DNA of 64,000 nt from CALMEH01 sp031409875 (GTDB lineage Bacteria; Acidobacteriota; Blastocatellia; Pyrinomonadales; Pyrinomonadaceae), in NCBI GenBank assembly GCA_031409875.1, contig JANNYB010000202.1:62001-126000 (forward strand), written 5' to 3'. A model generated the notes under the pieces. The model was not told the DNA's origin and did not search any database. It saw only the letters and a list, made by a program, of their open reading frames with translations. Both the position numbers and the translations under genes were made by a program. Every line of letters starts with the position of its first letter. The stretch's first letter is position 1. Below, piece after piece: positions 50,822 through 59,138 of this stretch.

Positions 50822-52266
50822 TAATTTCCCTCCACGCCGACGACTTGTGTGCCGCAGAAAAATTGGAAAGTTTCGATTGTTCCTTCGTCCGTCAAACCGG
50901 AAAGTCCCCACGCGCCGCGCGGCGCAAACAAACTCAAACTCAAAACTGTTGAACCGTTGACTTTAATACCGCCGGCGCGAATTTTTCTGGCTAAATTTAA
51001 TCCGCGAGTTTCGTCCGTGCAGAAAACATAACCTTCCAAACCGTAAGGCGTTGAGTTTGCCAAAATTGCGGCTTCGTCATCTGATTTAAATGTGTGAACG
51101 GTGCCGATAGGACCGAAAATTTCGTGTTGCGCGTCTTCGTTTTTGACGTTTGCAACTAAAGTCGGTGCGATAAAATTTCCGTCCGATGCAGGCAGATTTG
51201 CCGACGAATGCGCCGTTCCGCCTTTTGAAATCAATTCGTTTAATTGACCTTTGATTTTTTCGAGATGAAGCGAATGAACCATCGGTCCCATTTGCGTTTC
51301 AAATGATAACGAATCGCCGATTTTAATTTTTTTCATCTTTTCGAGCGTAATTTCCAAAAGACTTTCGGCAATTGATTCGTGAACCAATAAACGCCCAAGA
51401 GCGCGACACCATTGACCGTTGAGCAATGTCATCAAATTGATAATTCCGTCTGCGGCTTTGTCCAAATCGGCATCTTCGAGAACGATAACATTATTATTTC
51501 CGCCGAGTTCGAGTTGCGCGGGCTTCATTTCCATCGCGCATTCGCGGGCGATTGCGCGTCCGCCCGTCAAGCCGCCGGTGAACGAAACAGCGCGAATCCG
51601 CGAATCTTTGACTAATTTTCCGCCGACTTCTGGACCGCCGTGAACAATCTGAAAAACGCCTTTCGGAAGTTTCGCTTCGTGTGCCGCTTCCGCCAAAATA
51701 TCGCAACCGTTCGGCGACCATTCCGTCGGTTTAAGAATCGTCGGACAACCTGCGGCAAGCGCGTTTGCGGCTTTGTGAACCGCCATCGGCGCGGGCGCAT
51801 TCCAAGGCACAAGGCACAGCGCAACGCCGAGCGGTTTTCGATAAACTTCAACCGTTCTGCCCGTAAAACCTTCGTGCGTCTGATGCGTCCAGCCCGATTT
51901 TAACTGTTCATTGGCGAGATGCCACGCGCCTGTTAAGATGATTTGAAACATCGTCGTGAGCGAAATCGGAACGCCTGTTGTCAGCGATTCGAGCCGCGAA
52001 ATTTCGTCTTTGCGCTTTTCGATTTGTGCCGAAAACTCCGCCAAATACGCGCATCTTTCGTCAGACGGCATTTCTGCCCAACTTCCCGATTCGTGAACAT
52101 TTTGCGCCGCCGCAAGTGCTTTTTCAATATTCGCGTCATCGGTTGCCATCTGCTCTTGCAATTTTTCCCGCGTGTTCGGATTTTCGAGCCAAATACCGCG
52201 ATTCACCGACGGCGCGGAAAATTCGCCGTCAATATAATCTTGTAACGGTTTTACTGTTTGAATCAT
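50821..52266 (-). CDS. Aldehyde dehydrogenase (NAD(P)-dependent)
   Basis: 481 residues from the ATG at 52266; a GTG five codons upstream comes from a palindromic repeat. VPWNAPAPMAVHKAANALAA (near 148-167) and PTEWSPNGCDILAEAA bind the cofactor, FTGGLTGGRAIA is the G-rich turn, LELGGNNNVIVLEDADLD holds the general base Glu and GQWCRALGRLLVHES the catalytic Cys. Some substitutions (GGNN for GGKN/GGKS; NGCD) are unusual, so it is a divergent member of the superfamily. The substrate cannot be told; the nearby acyl-CoA dehydrogenase hints at an oxidation route. First gene of a short minus-strand group. Confidence 0.9.
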   Translation of the reverse strand: MIQTVKPLQDYIDGEFSAPSVNRGIWLENPNTREKLQEQMATDDANIEKALAAAQNVHESGSWAEMPSDERCAYLAEFSAQIEKRKDEISRLESLTTGVPISLTTMFQIILTGAWHLANEQLKSGWTHQTHEGFTGRTVEVYRKPLGVALCLVPWNAPAPMAVHKAANALAAGCPTILKPTEWSPNGCDILAEAAHEAKLPKGVFQIVHGGPEVGGKLVKDSRIRAVSFTGGLTGGRAIARECAMEMKPAQLELGGNNNVIVLEDADLDKAADGIINLMTLLNGQWCRALGRLLVHESIAESLLEITLEKMKKIKIGDSLSFETQMGPMVHSLHLEKIKGQLNELISKGGTAHSSANLPASDGNFIAPTLVANVKNEDAQHEIFGPIGTVHTFKSDDEAAILANSTPYGLEGYVFCTDETRGLNLARKIRAGGIKVNGSTVLSLSLFAPRGAWGLSGLTDEGTIETFQFFCGTQVVGVEGN

Positions 52267-52273
52267 ATTTTTT

Positions 52274-52349
52274 TTATCCACAGATGAATAAGATAAACAC
52301 AGATAAAATCAAAAAATATCTGTGTTTATCTGTGTTCATCTGTGGATAA
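52274..52349. repeat. Palindrome family 3, second copy
   Basis: Arms related to those at 41684 (ttatccacagatga ... tcatctgtggataa). It supplies the last residues (STDEHR) and stop of the gene ending at 52326 and a spurious GTG start for the aldehyde dehydrogenase. Confidence 0.87.
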
Positions 52350-52919
52350 TTTTTCTTTAAATACCTTCGTAATACTTTGAACGTCGTGAACTTCGCCGTC
52401 CGCGCCGCGCGGGTCAAACGGCATTCGTTTATCGGCAACGGGCGCGAGACGAAAACCTTCAACGCGCAAAGTTCTGACCAAAACGCCGTCGCGGTAAAGC
52501 ATCGTGTGGCGCGTCCGCGTATTGCCGTTAATTAGAATAAAATCCGGTTCGCTGTAACGCATCCAACTTTCGTCAATGCTTCGCGGCGAAAAAATCAAAA
52601 TTCCAACGCCGCCCGAAACGCCGATGTGTCCGCCGTCGCCGTCGCCGAGTTTATTAAACTGCAAAATGCCGTCAATCAATTTTGCTTCAAATGAACGAAC
52701 GTGAACCGGACGACCGCGAAAAGTTACATTTGTTTGGCGATAATTTTCGCCGTCAAAATCAATATAAACCAAATTTTCAAACGGCGACGCGCCCGGCTGT
52801 CCGCCTTGCGTGTCATCAAAACGCGGCGTTCCGTCAATTTCAAACATTTCGAGTTTGTCGTGCCAAACACCGCGCATCAAACATAAATTGTAGCCGACCG
52901 AGCCGATTGGAAAATTCAT
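52326..52919 (-). CDS. Conserved hypothetical protein, possibly lipocalin-like
   Basis: 197 residues without signal peptide or helix. Beta-rich, with FPIGSVGYNLCLMRGVWHDK (3-22), LVYIDFDGENYRQTNVTFRG and INGNTRTRHTMLYRDGVLVR suggesting a closed barrel of the lipocalin or FABP type, as in some pigment-binding proteins of cyanobacteria; this is a weak fold guess. The last eight or so residues come from a palindrome. It overlaps the upstream PD-(D/E)XK-like gene by 4 bp (ATGA), so they are co-translated, but no functional link is evident. Confidence 0.5.
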   Translation of the reverse strand: MNFPIGSVGYNLCLMRGVWHDKLEMFEIDGTPRFDDTQGGQPGASPFENLVYIDFDGENYRQTNVTFRGRPVHVRSFEAKLIDGILQFNKLGDGDGGHIGVSGGVGILIFSPRSIDESWMRYSEPDFILINGNTRTRHTMLYRDGVLVRTLRVEGFRLAPVADKRMPFDPRGADGEVHDVQSITKVFKEKLSTDEHR

Positions 52920-53512
52920 CTTGAAACGTCAACAATAAACTGCATTATACCTACAAGTTTCGCTAAATCCGTAATCAAATAACGCTGTTCGTCAATCACA
53001 ATTTCGTTATTTTCGAGCTTTAAAAACCGCCATTCAATTCCCGTTGTCGAACAGCCGTATAAAACTTTAAAGTCATTTCCTTCGGCTTCGTTAAATCTTT
53101 TTGCGCCGAGAAGTTGTGCCGCACATTGCACCGTGCCTTGTTCCAAATCTTGTTTTTTGGCTTCGGTGATACAAAAAATCGGCGCGGTTACAAAATCTTG
53201 AATGCGGCTAAACGAAAAAATAAAATCACATTCGCCTTTTAATCCGGCAACTTCGTCAACATCGAGATTTACGCCCGAATAAATTGAAAAATTATGCTCG
53301 TTGCGGTCGCTGAGTTCGAGCAAAATCGGCGTTACAAGTCTTTCCGAACGCGATTTTTCGCTGGCAAAACCAAGTTCTCTGCCACGTTCGAGGGCTTCAA
53401 TCAGCCATTCGGTCGGCGCAAATTCCGCCACATTTTCAAAAAGATTCTCTGCACGAAATTTGATGCCGAATTTTTGAGTCAAATCTAACGCCGTAAAATC
53501 GCTGTATGCCAT
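52916..53512 (-). CDS. PD-(D/E)XK-like nuclease-fold protein of unknown function
   Basis: 198 residues. GECDFIFSFSRIQDFVTAPI (about 93-112) supplies an Asp and FCITEAKKQDLEQGTVQCAA (113-132) an E-x-K, the catalytic layout of PD-(D/E)XK folds, followed by a helix with Q. Proteins of this build are found alone in many environmental bacteria and cyanobacteria with no known role. It precedes the lipocalin-like gene with a 4-bp overlap. I rate the fold as likely and the nuclease function as a guess. Confidence 0.55.
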   Translation of the reverse strand: MAYSDFTALDLTQKFGIKFRAENLFENVAEFAPTEWLIEALERGRELGFASEKSRSERLVTPILLELSDRNEHNFSIYSGVNLDVDEVAGLKGECDFIFSFSRIQDFVTAPIFCITEAKKQDLEQGTVQCAAQLLGAKRFNEAEGNDFKVLYGCSTTGIEWRFLKLENNEIVIDEQRYLITDLAKLVGIMQFIVDVSR

Positions 53513-53542
53513 AATTATTACCTCAAAACGATTTTACGCTGA

Positions 53543-54835
53543 TTAATTTTTCTTTCCAACTGCAAAATCGGCGGAAGGCTTTTCTTTCGTAACCATTTCG
53601 GCGGCTTCCAATCTGCCGCGTTCGGCGGGAAATGCTTGCACCAAACCCATTGACAAATCTCTCAAACCTCTGGCGACCACGCCCGAATTTCCGGTATTTG
53701 ATGTGCCGCAAGCCTTGAACGCATTGACCGCGACGCGGAAAGCGGCTTCCGACATCGAGCCTTTCGACATTCGCCATTGACGCACAACTCTATCTTTTGG
53801 AAGCAAAGGCGGTTGCGATGTTTCGAGTTCGATTTGCCGACGCATCCAAAGATACGCGGTTTCCAAATCGTTGGTCATCTCGCCGATTAAAATTTGGTGC
53901 ATCGGGCTGGTTGCAATCGGTTCGCCCGTGTCGCCGAATTTCGTAGATTTCAAATAATTTAGCGCGTGATCATAAACCGCTTGCGCCGCGCCGAGATAAA
54001 TTGCGGTTGCGGCAAGTTGATTACCGACAAACGTGCCGCGCGACATCTGCATCATTCGCAAAAACGCGCCTTCAATCGCCAGCGCGTCGTCATCTGCAAC
54101 GAAAACATCTTTCAAAATAATACCGTGCGTCGCCGTTCCACGCATTCCGATTGCGTCCCATTTTTGCCTTTCGGAAACGCCGTCCGCATCTCTTTGAACG
54201 AAAAATAACGCCATTCCTTCAACCGTTTCCGTTCCCGCGAGTTTTGCCGTAACCAAATATTCATCGGCAACGCCCGTCGCGCAACCGAAAGATTTTACGC
54301 CGTTTAAAGTCCAACCGTTATCAACTTTTTTTGCTTCGGTCGAAATCGTAACACGCGCTTTGCTCGTCTTATTTGATTCGGACGCGAAGTTTGCCAACCA
54401 CTTCCCTTTTTGTCCCATTTTCGTCAAAACTTTTTCGGCAAATGTTCGCACAATCGGAGTTTCATCTTCATTAAAAAGTCCCGCATCAATCGCTTCCAAA
54501 CCCAAAAGCCCGCGCGAAGCCGAACTGCAATGAAAAAAATAAGCCAACGCCGTCGAAGGACAAGCCGTGCCGAGCGCAAAAGTCGCCGCCGCCAAATCAC
54601 GCAAACCGCCGCCGAGTCCGCCAAATTCTTTAGGCACAATCAATCCTAAAAGTCCCGCATCGCTCAAAGTTTTAACGTGCGGACGATAAAATTCGCATTT
54701 CAAATCGGCTTCCGCCGCGTGTTCTTTGAGTAAAGGCAAAACCGATTCGACCTTTTCCGCTCGTTCGCGTTCGTCGTCGGTCATCTGCTCGACCAAAATT
54801 TCACCTGTTAGTTTCATAAACTGTTTTGAGTCCAC
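53543..54835 (-). CDS. Acyl-CoA dehydrogenase family protein
   Basis: 430 residues. IVPKEFGGLGGGLRDLAAAT (about 62-81) and the middle NGVKSFGCATGVADEYLVTA, then RGTATHGIILKDVFVADDDA, mark the FAD-binding barrel of the acyl-CoA dehydrogenase superfamily; the C-terminal helices hold RMSRGTFVGNQLAATAIYLG and RVAVNAFKACGTSNTGNSGV. The usual catalytic Glu region is not clear, and the C-terminal half is closer to the HpaB/DszC-like flavin monooxygenase side of the superfamily, so it may oxidise something other than a fatty acyl-CoA. Its start touches a composite palindrome. Confidence 0.85.
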   Translation of the reverse strand: MDSKQFMKLTGEILVEQMTDDERERAEKVESVLPLLKEHAAEADLKCEFYRPHVKTLSDAGLLGLIVPKEFGGLGGGLRDLAAATFALGTACPSTALAYFFHCSSASRGLLGLEAIDAGLFNEDETPIVRTFAEKVLTKMGQKGKWLANFASESNKTSKARVTISTEAKKVDNGWTLNGVKSFGCATGVADEYLVTAKLAGTETVEGMALFFVQRDADGVSERQKWDAIGMRGTATHGIILKDVFVADDDALAIEGAFLRMMQMSRGTFVGNQLAATAIYLGAAQAVYDHALNYLKSTKFGDTGEPIATSPMHQILIGEMTNDLETAYLWMRRQIELETSQPPLLPKDRVVRQWRMSKGSMSEAAFRVAVNAFKACGTSNTGNSGVVARGLRDLSMGLVQAFPAERGRLEAAEMVTKEKPSADFAVGKKN

Positions 54836-54959
54836 GCTTCAGCGTGCAAACCGCCAGCGAAGCGATGCGGTTTTACCTTCGATTAAAATTCAAGTAAATC
54901 AACGCATAGCAAACGCCTCGCTTCGCTCGCGTTTGCGCCAACTGAAGTTGGAACTCAGA
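54825..54959. repeat. Double composite palindrome (family 2)
   Basis: Two linked units: gagtccacgcttcagcgtg with ccgccagcgaagcgatgcgg on the left, and caaacgcctcgcttcgctcg with ccaactgaagttggaactca on the right. Confidence 0.85.
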
Positions 54960-54963
54960 ACTT

Positions 54964-56475
54964 TTATGGCTTTTTCACGTCATCAACTTTTGAATCCTGA
55001 ACTTCGACACGCGCTTTGCTGTATTCGCCGTATTTGATGAGATTGTTGATGTTAATGCCCGCAAACAGAATTTTTATCGAAAGATTTACGTCCGCTTGCG
55101 ACGGCAGCCAGATTTCGTTATTTATCAGTTCGTTTTCCAAACTAAACGATGCGCCGCGTTTTGCTTTTGCCAGAAAATTTCCCGCCGATTGCGTCAAAAC
55201 CGCGTCCAGACGAACGACCTGTTTCGTCTTACTGTCAACCCAAACCGCGCCGTTGCAGAGCGCGAAAAGTTTTTCGTTGCGCGTTTTCGGCTTGTATGCC
55301 GGATTCGGTTCGTAATCGAAAACAATTACGTCAATTCCCTTAAATTTTTCGCGGCGCGGATTTACTAAAAGCGAACCTTTGAGCGCATCGGCAATCGTAA
55401 TTCGCTGACCTTCGCCGCTCGGCTGTCCGCCTGTTCCCGAATCCGTGTCGCGTTGCGTAAGCTGTTTTTTCTCTTTTTCGGCAATGCGTTTTTCGATTTC
55501 GTTGACTTGTTTTTCAACATCTTTGTCTTCTTTCGCTTGATCGGAAGCCGAAAGCGGCTTGCCATTTTTTTCGATTAAACGACTGATTCGATAGCCTTTA
55601 AAGAATGTCAGAAGTTTTTTCTCCGAAGTTTTTTCAATCAAATTTCCAGCTTTGTCAACTTCGCGGTCAATTCGCAATTCGGTGTAGCTGTAATTTTCCA
55701 AAATCGTGTCAACCTTTTCAGCATTGGCGCGGATTTCGTCCAAAAGCGTTTTAATATCAGGCAAAGACTCATTGGAAATCTGCGGAAAATCAAATGTAGT
55801 TTTGGCGATTTGCCCGTTGTGTTTGATTTCATCGAGCTTGATTTCGTAAGTTTCATCACCGACTTTCGAGGTTATCGAAAATGCTTCCATCACATTGCCG
55901 ACTTTTCGATAATCGCTGTAATCAAACGATTTAACAATCGCGCCTTGCGGAATTTCTTCGCGCACGAGCAAGCCGGTTGCGGCATCAAAAAATAGTTTTA
56001 TTTGCACGCCTTTTGCCGTTGTAATGTTCACGACATTCGCCTGTTTGCCGTTCACCATCATTCCGCCGCCCGCCGTAATTTTCGATTTATCGGCTTTTGC
56101 ATTCAGCCAACGACTGTTTCGATAAACAGTTTCCGCTTGAAAATCCTTTGCCGAATCACCCGTCAAAGTCCGCAAACCGTTGCGCGAATCGCGTATCCAA
56201 CCGGATTTTCCGTTATATCCGATTGCATATTCAAAACCGTTCAAATCAAATTTTCCGCCGTAATAATTCGGATTCGACGCAAACGCTTGATACGCGCCCG
56301 TTGCATTGTCGGATTTGCGCGTAATTTTGCCCGTCGCTTCCCACGAACGAATAGATTTTAAAACCTTTTCGCCGCCCAGAGCCTTGTTCGCCTGACTCAA
56401 AACCTTCGACGGCGATTGCGCCGAAACGCTTAAAGCAAGCGCAAATAAACAGAAAACCAAAAACTTAAATTTCAT
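54964..56475 (-). CDS. Outer-membrane lipoprotein-sorting-like secreted protein
   Basis: 503 residues with a signal peptide (MKFKFLVFCLFALALSVSAQ, cut near SAQ-S). KALGGEKVLKSIRSWEATGK (31-50) and the following beta-rich 200 residues resemble LolA/LolB-type or MucB-like half-barrels common in Acidobacteriota. A charged helical region (about 250-360, with EKRIAEKEKKQLTQRD) and a second beta domain (FKGIDVIVFDYEPNPAYKPK) follow. It is probably periplasmic. It lies between a palindrome and a TPR-like gene, on the strand of the acyl-CoA dehydrogenase. Exact role unknown. Confidence 0.75.
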   Translation of the reverse strand: MKFKFLVFCLFALALSVSAQSPSKVLSQANKALGGEKVLKSIRSWEATGKITRKSDNATGAYQAFASNPNYYGGKFDLNGFEYAIGYNGKSGWIRDSRNGLRTLTGDSAKDFQAETVYRNSRWLNAKADKSKITAGGGMMVNGKQANVVNITTAKGVQIKLFFDAATGLLVREEIPQGAIVKSFDYSDYRKVGNVMEAFSITSKVGDETYEIKLDEIKHNGQIAKTTFDFPQISNESLPDIKTLLDEIRANAEKVDTILENYSYTELRIDREVDKAGNLIEKTSEKKLLTFFKGYRISRLIEKNGKPLSASDQAKEDKDVEKQVNEIEKRIAEKEKKQLTQRDTDSGTGGQPSGEGQRITIADALKGSLLVNPRREKFKGIDVIVFDYEPNPAYKPKTRNEKLFALCNGAVWVDSKTKQVVRLDAVLTQSAGNFLAKAKRGASFSLENELINNEIWLPSQADVNLSIKILFAGININNLIKYGEYSKARVEVQDSKVDDVKKP

Positions 56476-56611
56476 ATATTTTGCATCTAAAAATTTGTAA
56501 TAAACTTATAACAATTTTCTCTTTTTGTGCTAAAAAGTCAAGAGTTATAATAAACATTATAATCTTTCCGTATTTTAGATGCTTTCATAAGCGGCGTTGT
56601 CGTTTCAATTT

Positions 56612-57931
56612 CTAATTTGCGAATTCATCATTAGGATTTATCTCGATTGCGGATATTTTTTCGCACTTGCTTTCATCGCAAATTTTAATTTCGGGAACGC
56701 TTGCGCCTAAAGTTTCCAACATTTTTTTTGCGTCTTCAAGCCCGCGCATATAAGCAAACGGAACGCCATCGCAAAGGCTTAAATCAAACGCTTTTTTTGC
56801 CGCCTCGATTGCTTTTTTTCGTCGGTTTTCGGCAATTTCAATCTTTGCCAAAATGTTGTAAGAATCGGCATTATAAAGCAAAAACTCGCCGCGCTCCGCC
56901 AACTCCCAAGATTGATTTAAATAATCTCGCGCTGTCTCAAAATTTCCGCGCCGCATTTCAAGCAAAGCCAATGCCCGAAGCGCAGGCAATTCCTCTTCCG
57001 TAAATTCAATCTCACGGGCGCGTTTCAATGCGTAAAGCAAAAGATTTTTCCCTTCCGTGTCAGAAGCGTCTGCGGTAGCGGGCGGTTGAAGTTTGGCGAC
57101 TGAGGCGTTTTCAGAAATCTTAGAATTCCAACATAAACCGCCCGCTACCGCAGACGCTTCTGACAAGTTGATTAACGCTTCGCCTTTCATCCGCGTTGCC
57201 GCCGTTAAAATTTTAACTGCGCCGTGTAAATCGGCGTGATTTGCGTCTTTTTCTAAACTTTCGCCAATTTCCAGAGCGCGATTTGAACACGAAAATGCTT
57301 CATCAAAATCTTCCAGCCAAAGCGCACGTTGCGCCAAAAAAGCATTAACCACGCCTTCGGCTTGCACAGCAAATTTTGCGCGGAAAATCCGCAAACTTCT
57401 CTGCAAAGCAATTTCTGAAAGCGAAACTTCGCCGCGATGCGCCAAGCCCATTCCGAGCCAATATAAATTTACGGCTTCGCGCAAAAAATCTCTTTGTTCA
57501 CGGATAATTTGCAAACCTTTTTGTGCAAGTTTTTCCGATTCAAAAAACCGTCCGACTTGCCGCAAAGCCTTTGCGTGATGTCCGAGCGATTGGCTTAAAC
57601 TATTGAAATCATTAACTTTTCCTGCAATTTCATCGTGTCTTTCATAAAGCGGAATTGATTGATTCGGATAACCGCCCGTAAGATTTAAAGTTAAAGCCAG
57701 CGCATACAAAACAAAAGTTTTACTCGATGTGTCGGACAAGTTTTCAACTTTGATTTTCTGCAAAAGCCGTGCGCGAACAAGCGATGTCTCAAGCCCGAAA
57801 AGCGTCGGTATTTCCAAATGTGCGCGGAAATATTTTAACGCTTCATCAAAAAGTTCGGCATCAATCAACGCCTCGAAATTTTCGATTTCGGTTTTTATCG
57901 CGGTAAGTTTATATTTTTCACGAATCGGCAT
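56612..57931 (-). CDS. Tetratricopeptide-like repeat protein with an inserted palindrome
   Basis: 439 residues, all helical, with TPR-like pairs such as LGHHAKALRQVGRFFESEKLA, ALEIGESLEKDANHADLHGA and LRALALLEMRRGNFETARDY. No signal peptide or helix, so cytoplasmic. A 108-bp REP-like palindrome (57058-57165) lies in frame and is translated as 36 residues (SEASAVAGGLCWNSKISENA ... ATADASDTEG), without helical character, between two TPR pairs. Probably a protein-binding scaffold, perhaps part of a regulator like those with AfsR/BTAD-type TPRs. Confidence 0.75.
   Translation of the reverse strand: MPIREKYKLTAIKTEIENFEALIDAELFDEALKYFRAHLEIPTLFGLETSLVRARLLQKIKVENLSDTSSKTFVLYALALTLNLTGGYPNQSIPLYERHDEIAGKVNDFNSLSQSLGHHAKALRQVGRFFESEKLAQKGLQIIREQRDFLREAVNLYWLGMGLAHRGEVSLSEIALQRSLRIFRAKFAVQAEGVVNAFLAQRALWLEDFDEAFSCSNRALEIGESLEKDANHADLHGAVKILTAATRMKGEALINLSEASAVAGGLCWNSKISENASVAKLQPPATADASDTEGKNLLLYALKRAREIEFTEEELPALRALALLEMRRGNFETARDYLNQSWELAERGEFLLYNADSYNILAKIEIAENRRKKAIEAAKKAFDLSLCDGVPFAYMRGLEDAKKMLETLGASVPEIKICDESKCEKISAIEINPNDEFAN
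57058..57165. repeat. REP-like palindrome family 1, copy b, inside a coding frame
   Basis: Perfect 30-bp arms (57058-57087 and 57136-57165) beginning tgtcagaagcgtctgcggta. The full length is 108 bp, a multiple of three, so the host frame continues through it. Confidence 0.92.
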
Positions 57932-57969
57932 ACAATAAATTTGTTATTAAACTATAACATTTAAAGGTT

Positions 57970-58048
57970 AAGAGTATCGTCTTCAAGGGATTAGTTTTCG
58001 CCATCGAAGCGAGGCGAAAACTTCACGCATAAATGCGTTACTCTGAAC
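57970..58048. repeat. Composite palindrome family 2
   Basis: Outer arms agagta and tactct with inner hairpins gttttcgccatcgaagcgag/gcgaaaac (in part) and cgcataaatgcg, between divergent genes. Confidence 0.8.
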
Positions 58049-58058
58049 AATAAAATTT

Positions 58059-58370
58059 ATGATTGTTGTCGTATCACAGGCTTGGACGTTGGACGCTGAA
58101 TTTCACGCCGAAGAATACATTCGGCTTTACACGGTTTTTTTGGATTTTCACCTGCAACACAAAGGTTTTCGCGGGCGAAAATTGCTTCGCGGCGCGGAAG
58201 ACAAAACACATTTTACGAATCTGCGTTTTTTCGATTCGGTGCAAGATTATGAAGAATTGATAAAATTTGAAGGCTACGGCGACCACATTATGAAATTGGG
58301 TGAACATCTAAAGCCTTACACAATCAATCCGAAAGAATATATGGAAGTAATTTTGGAAGATGAAATCTAG
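58059..58370 (+). CDS. Dimeric alpha-beta barrel (antibiotic-biosynthesis-monooxygenase-like) protein
   Basis: 103 residues: IVVVSQAWTLDAEFHAEEYI (2-21), FLDFHLQHKGFRGRKLLRGA (26-45) and HFTNLRFFDSVQDYEELIKF (50-69) give the strand-helix-strand build of the ABM/EthD-type dimeric barrels, which bind or oxidise small aromatic or polyketide compounds. It starts a tight plus-strand group; its end overlaps the alpha/beta hydrolase gene by 11 bp. With that hydrolase and the later dioxygenase-like VOC protein it suggests a small catabolic pathway. Substrate unknown. Confidence 0.7.
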   Translation: MIVVVSQAWTLDAEFHAEEYIRLYTVFLDFHLQHKGFRGRKLLRGAEDKTHFTNLRFFDSVQDYEELIKFEGYGDHIMKLGEHLKPYTINPKEYMEVILEDEI

Positions 58371-59085
58371 TTCCAAACAATCCGCAATCCGCAATCCGCA
58401 ATCCGCAATCGTGCTGATACACGGCGCATTTCGCGGCGGTTGGGCGTGGCAAAAAGTTAAAGCAATTTTGCAGTCGAAAGATTGTTTAGTTTTCGCGCCT
58501 GATTTAACGGGCGCGGGCGAAAAATCGAATTTGAACAGCGCGGAAATTACGCTCGAAACTTGGACGAACGACATCAAAAATCTTATCGAATCGGAAGATT
58601 TGCACGATGTGATTTTAGTTGGACACAGCCAAGGCGGAATTGTTATTCAAGCCGTCGCCGAAGCGATTTCCGAACGCATTTCAAAGATGATTTTCATTGA
58701 TGCGCCCGTTTTGCGCGATGGCGAATGTGCGTTAGATATTTTAACCAAAGACGTGCGCGAAAAATTCGGCGAACCGGCGCGAAATGCTTTAATTGCGCCG
58801 ATTCCGATGCAGGAAAACGAAGATTTTTCCGCCGAAGAAACTGCGTGGATTAATGAAAGATTAACCGCCGTTCCGACGAATCCGAGTTTTGATAAAATTC
58901 GCATCAAAAAATCAGCAAACATTCCGCACAGATACATTTTTTGCACGAAAACGCCGCCGTTTTTCCCTTCAAATTTTACGCGCAAAAGGTTCGATGTTGA
59001 ACAAATCGAATATGAATTAATTGATGCGCCGCACGACTGCATTTTGTCGCACGCCGAACTTGTTGCCAAATTATTATCCGAATAA
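58360..59085 (+). CDS. Alpha/beta hydrolase (salicylate-esterase/MES-like group)
   Basis: 241 residues. VLIHGAFRGGWAWQKV (about 18-33) is the oxyanion region, VGHSQGG (about 87-93) the nucleophile elbow, and DAPHDCILSHAELV the His end; LVFAPDLTGAGEKSN and the overall length resemble the plant MES/salicylate-esterase type. The first 17 residues (KSSSKQSAIRNPQSA) translate a ccgcaat heptamer repeat that has fused to the gene start. It is the second gene of the plus-strand group. It probably cleaves an ester. Confidence 0.88.
   Translation: MKSSSKQSAIRNPQSAIVLIHGAFRGGWAWQKVKAILQSKDCLVFAPDLTGAGEKSNLNSAEITLETWTNDIKNLIESEDLHDVILVGHSQGGIVIQAVAEAISERISKMIFIDAPVLRDGECALDILTKDVREKFGEPARNALIAPIPMQENEDFSAEETAWINERLTAVPTNPSFDKIRIKKSANIPHRYIFCTKTPPFFPSNFTRKRFDVEQIEYELIDAPHDCILSHAELVAKLLSE
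58381..58411. repeat. Heptamer tandem repeat (ccgcaat x4) at the start of the alpha/beta hydrolase gene
   Basis: Four units of ccgcaat in the first codons of the gene starting at 58360, translated as SAIRNPQSAI. Confidence 0.9.
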
Positions 59086-59138
59086 TTTGCTTTCAAAAAT
59101 TTTCCGTGTAAAATTGGTTATAAACTTAGGACAAACTT

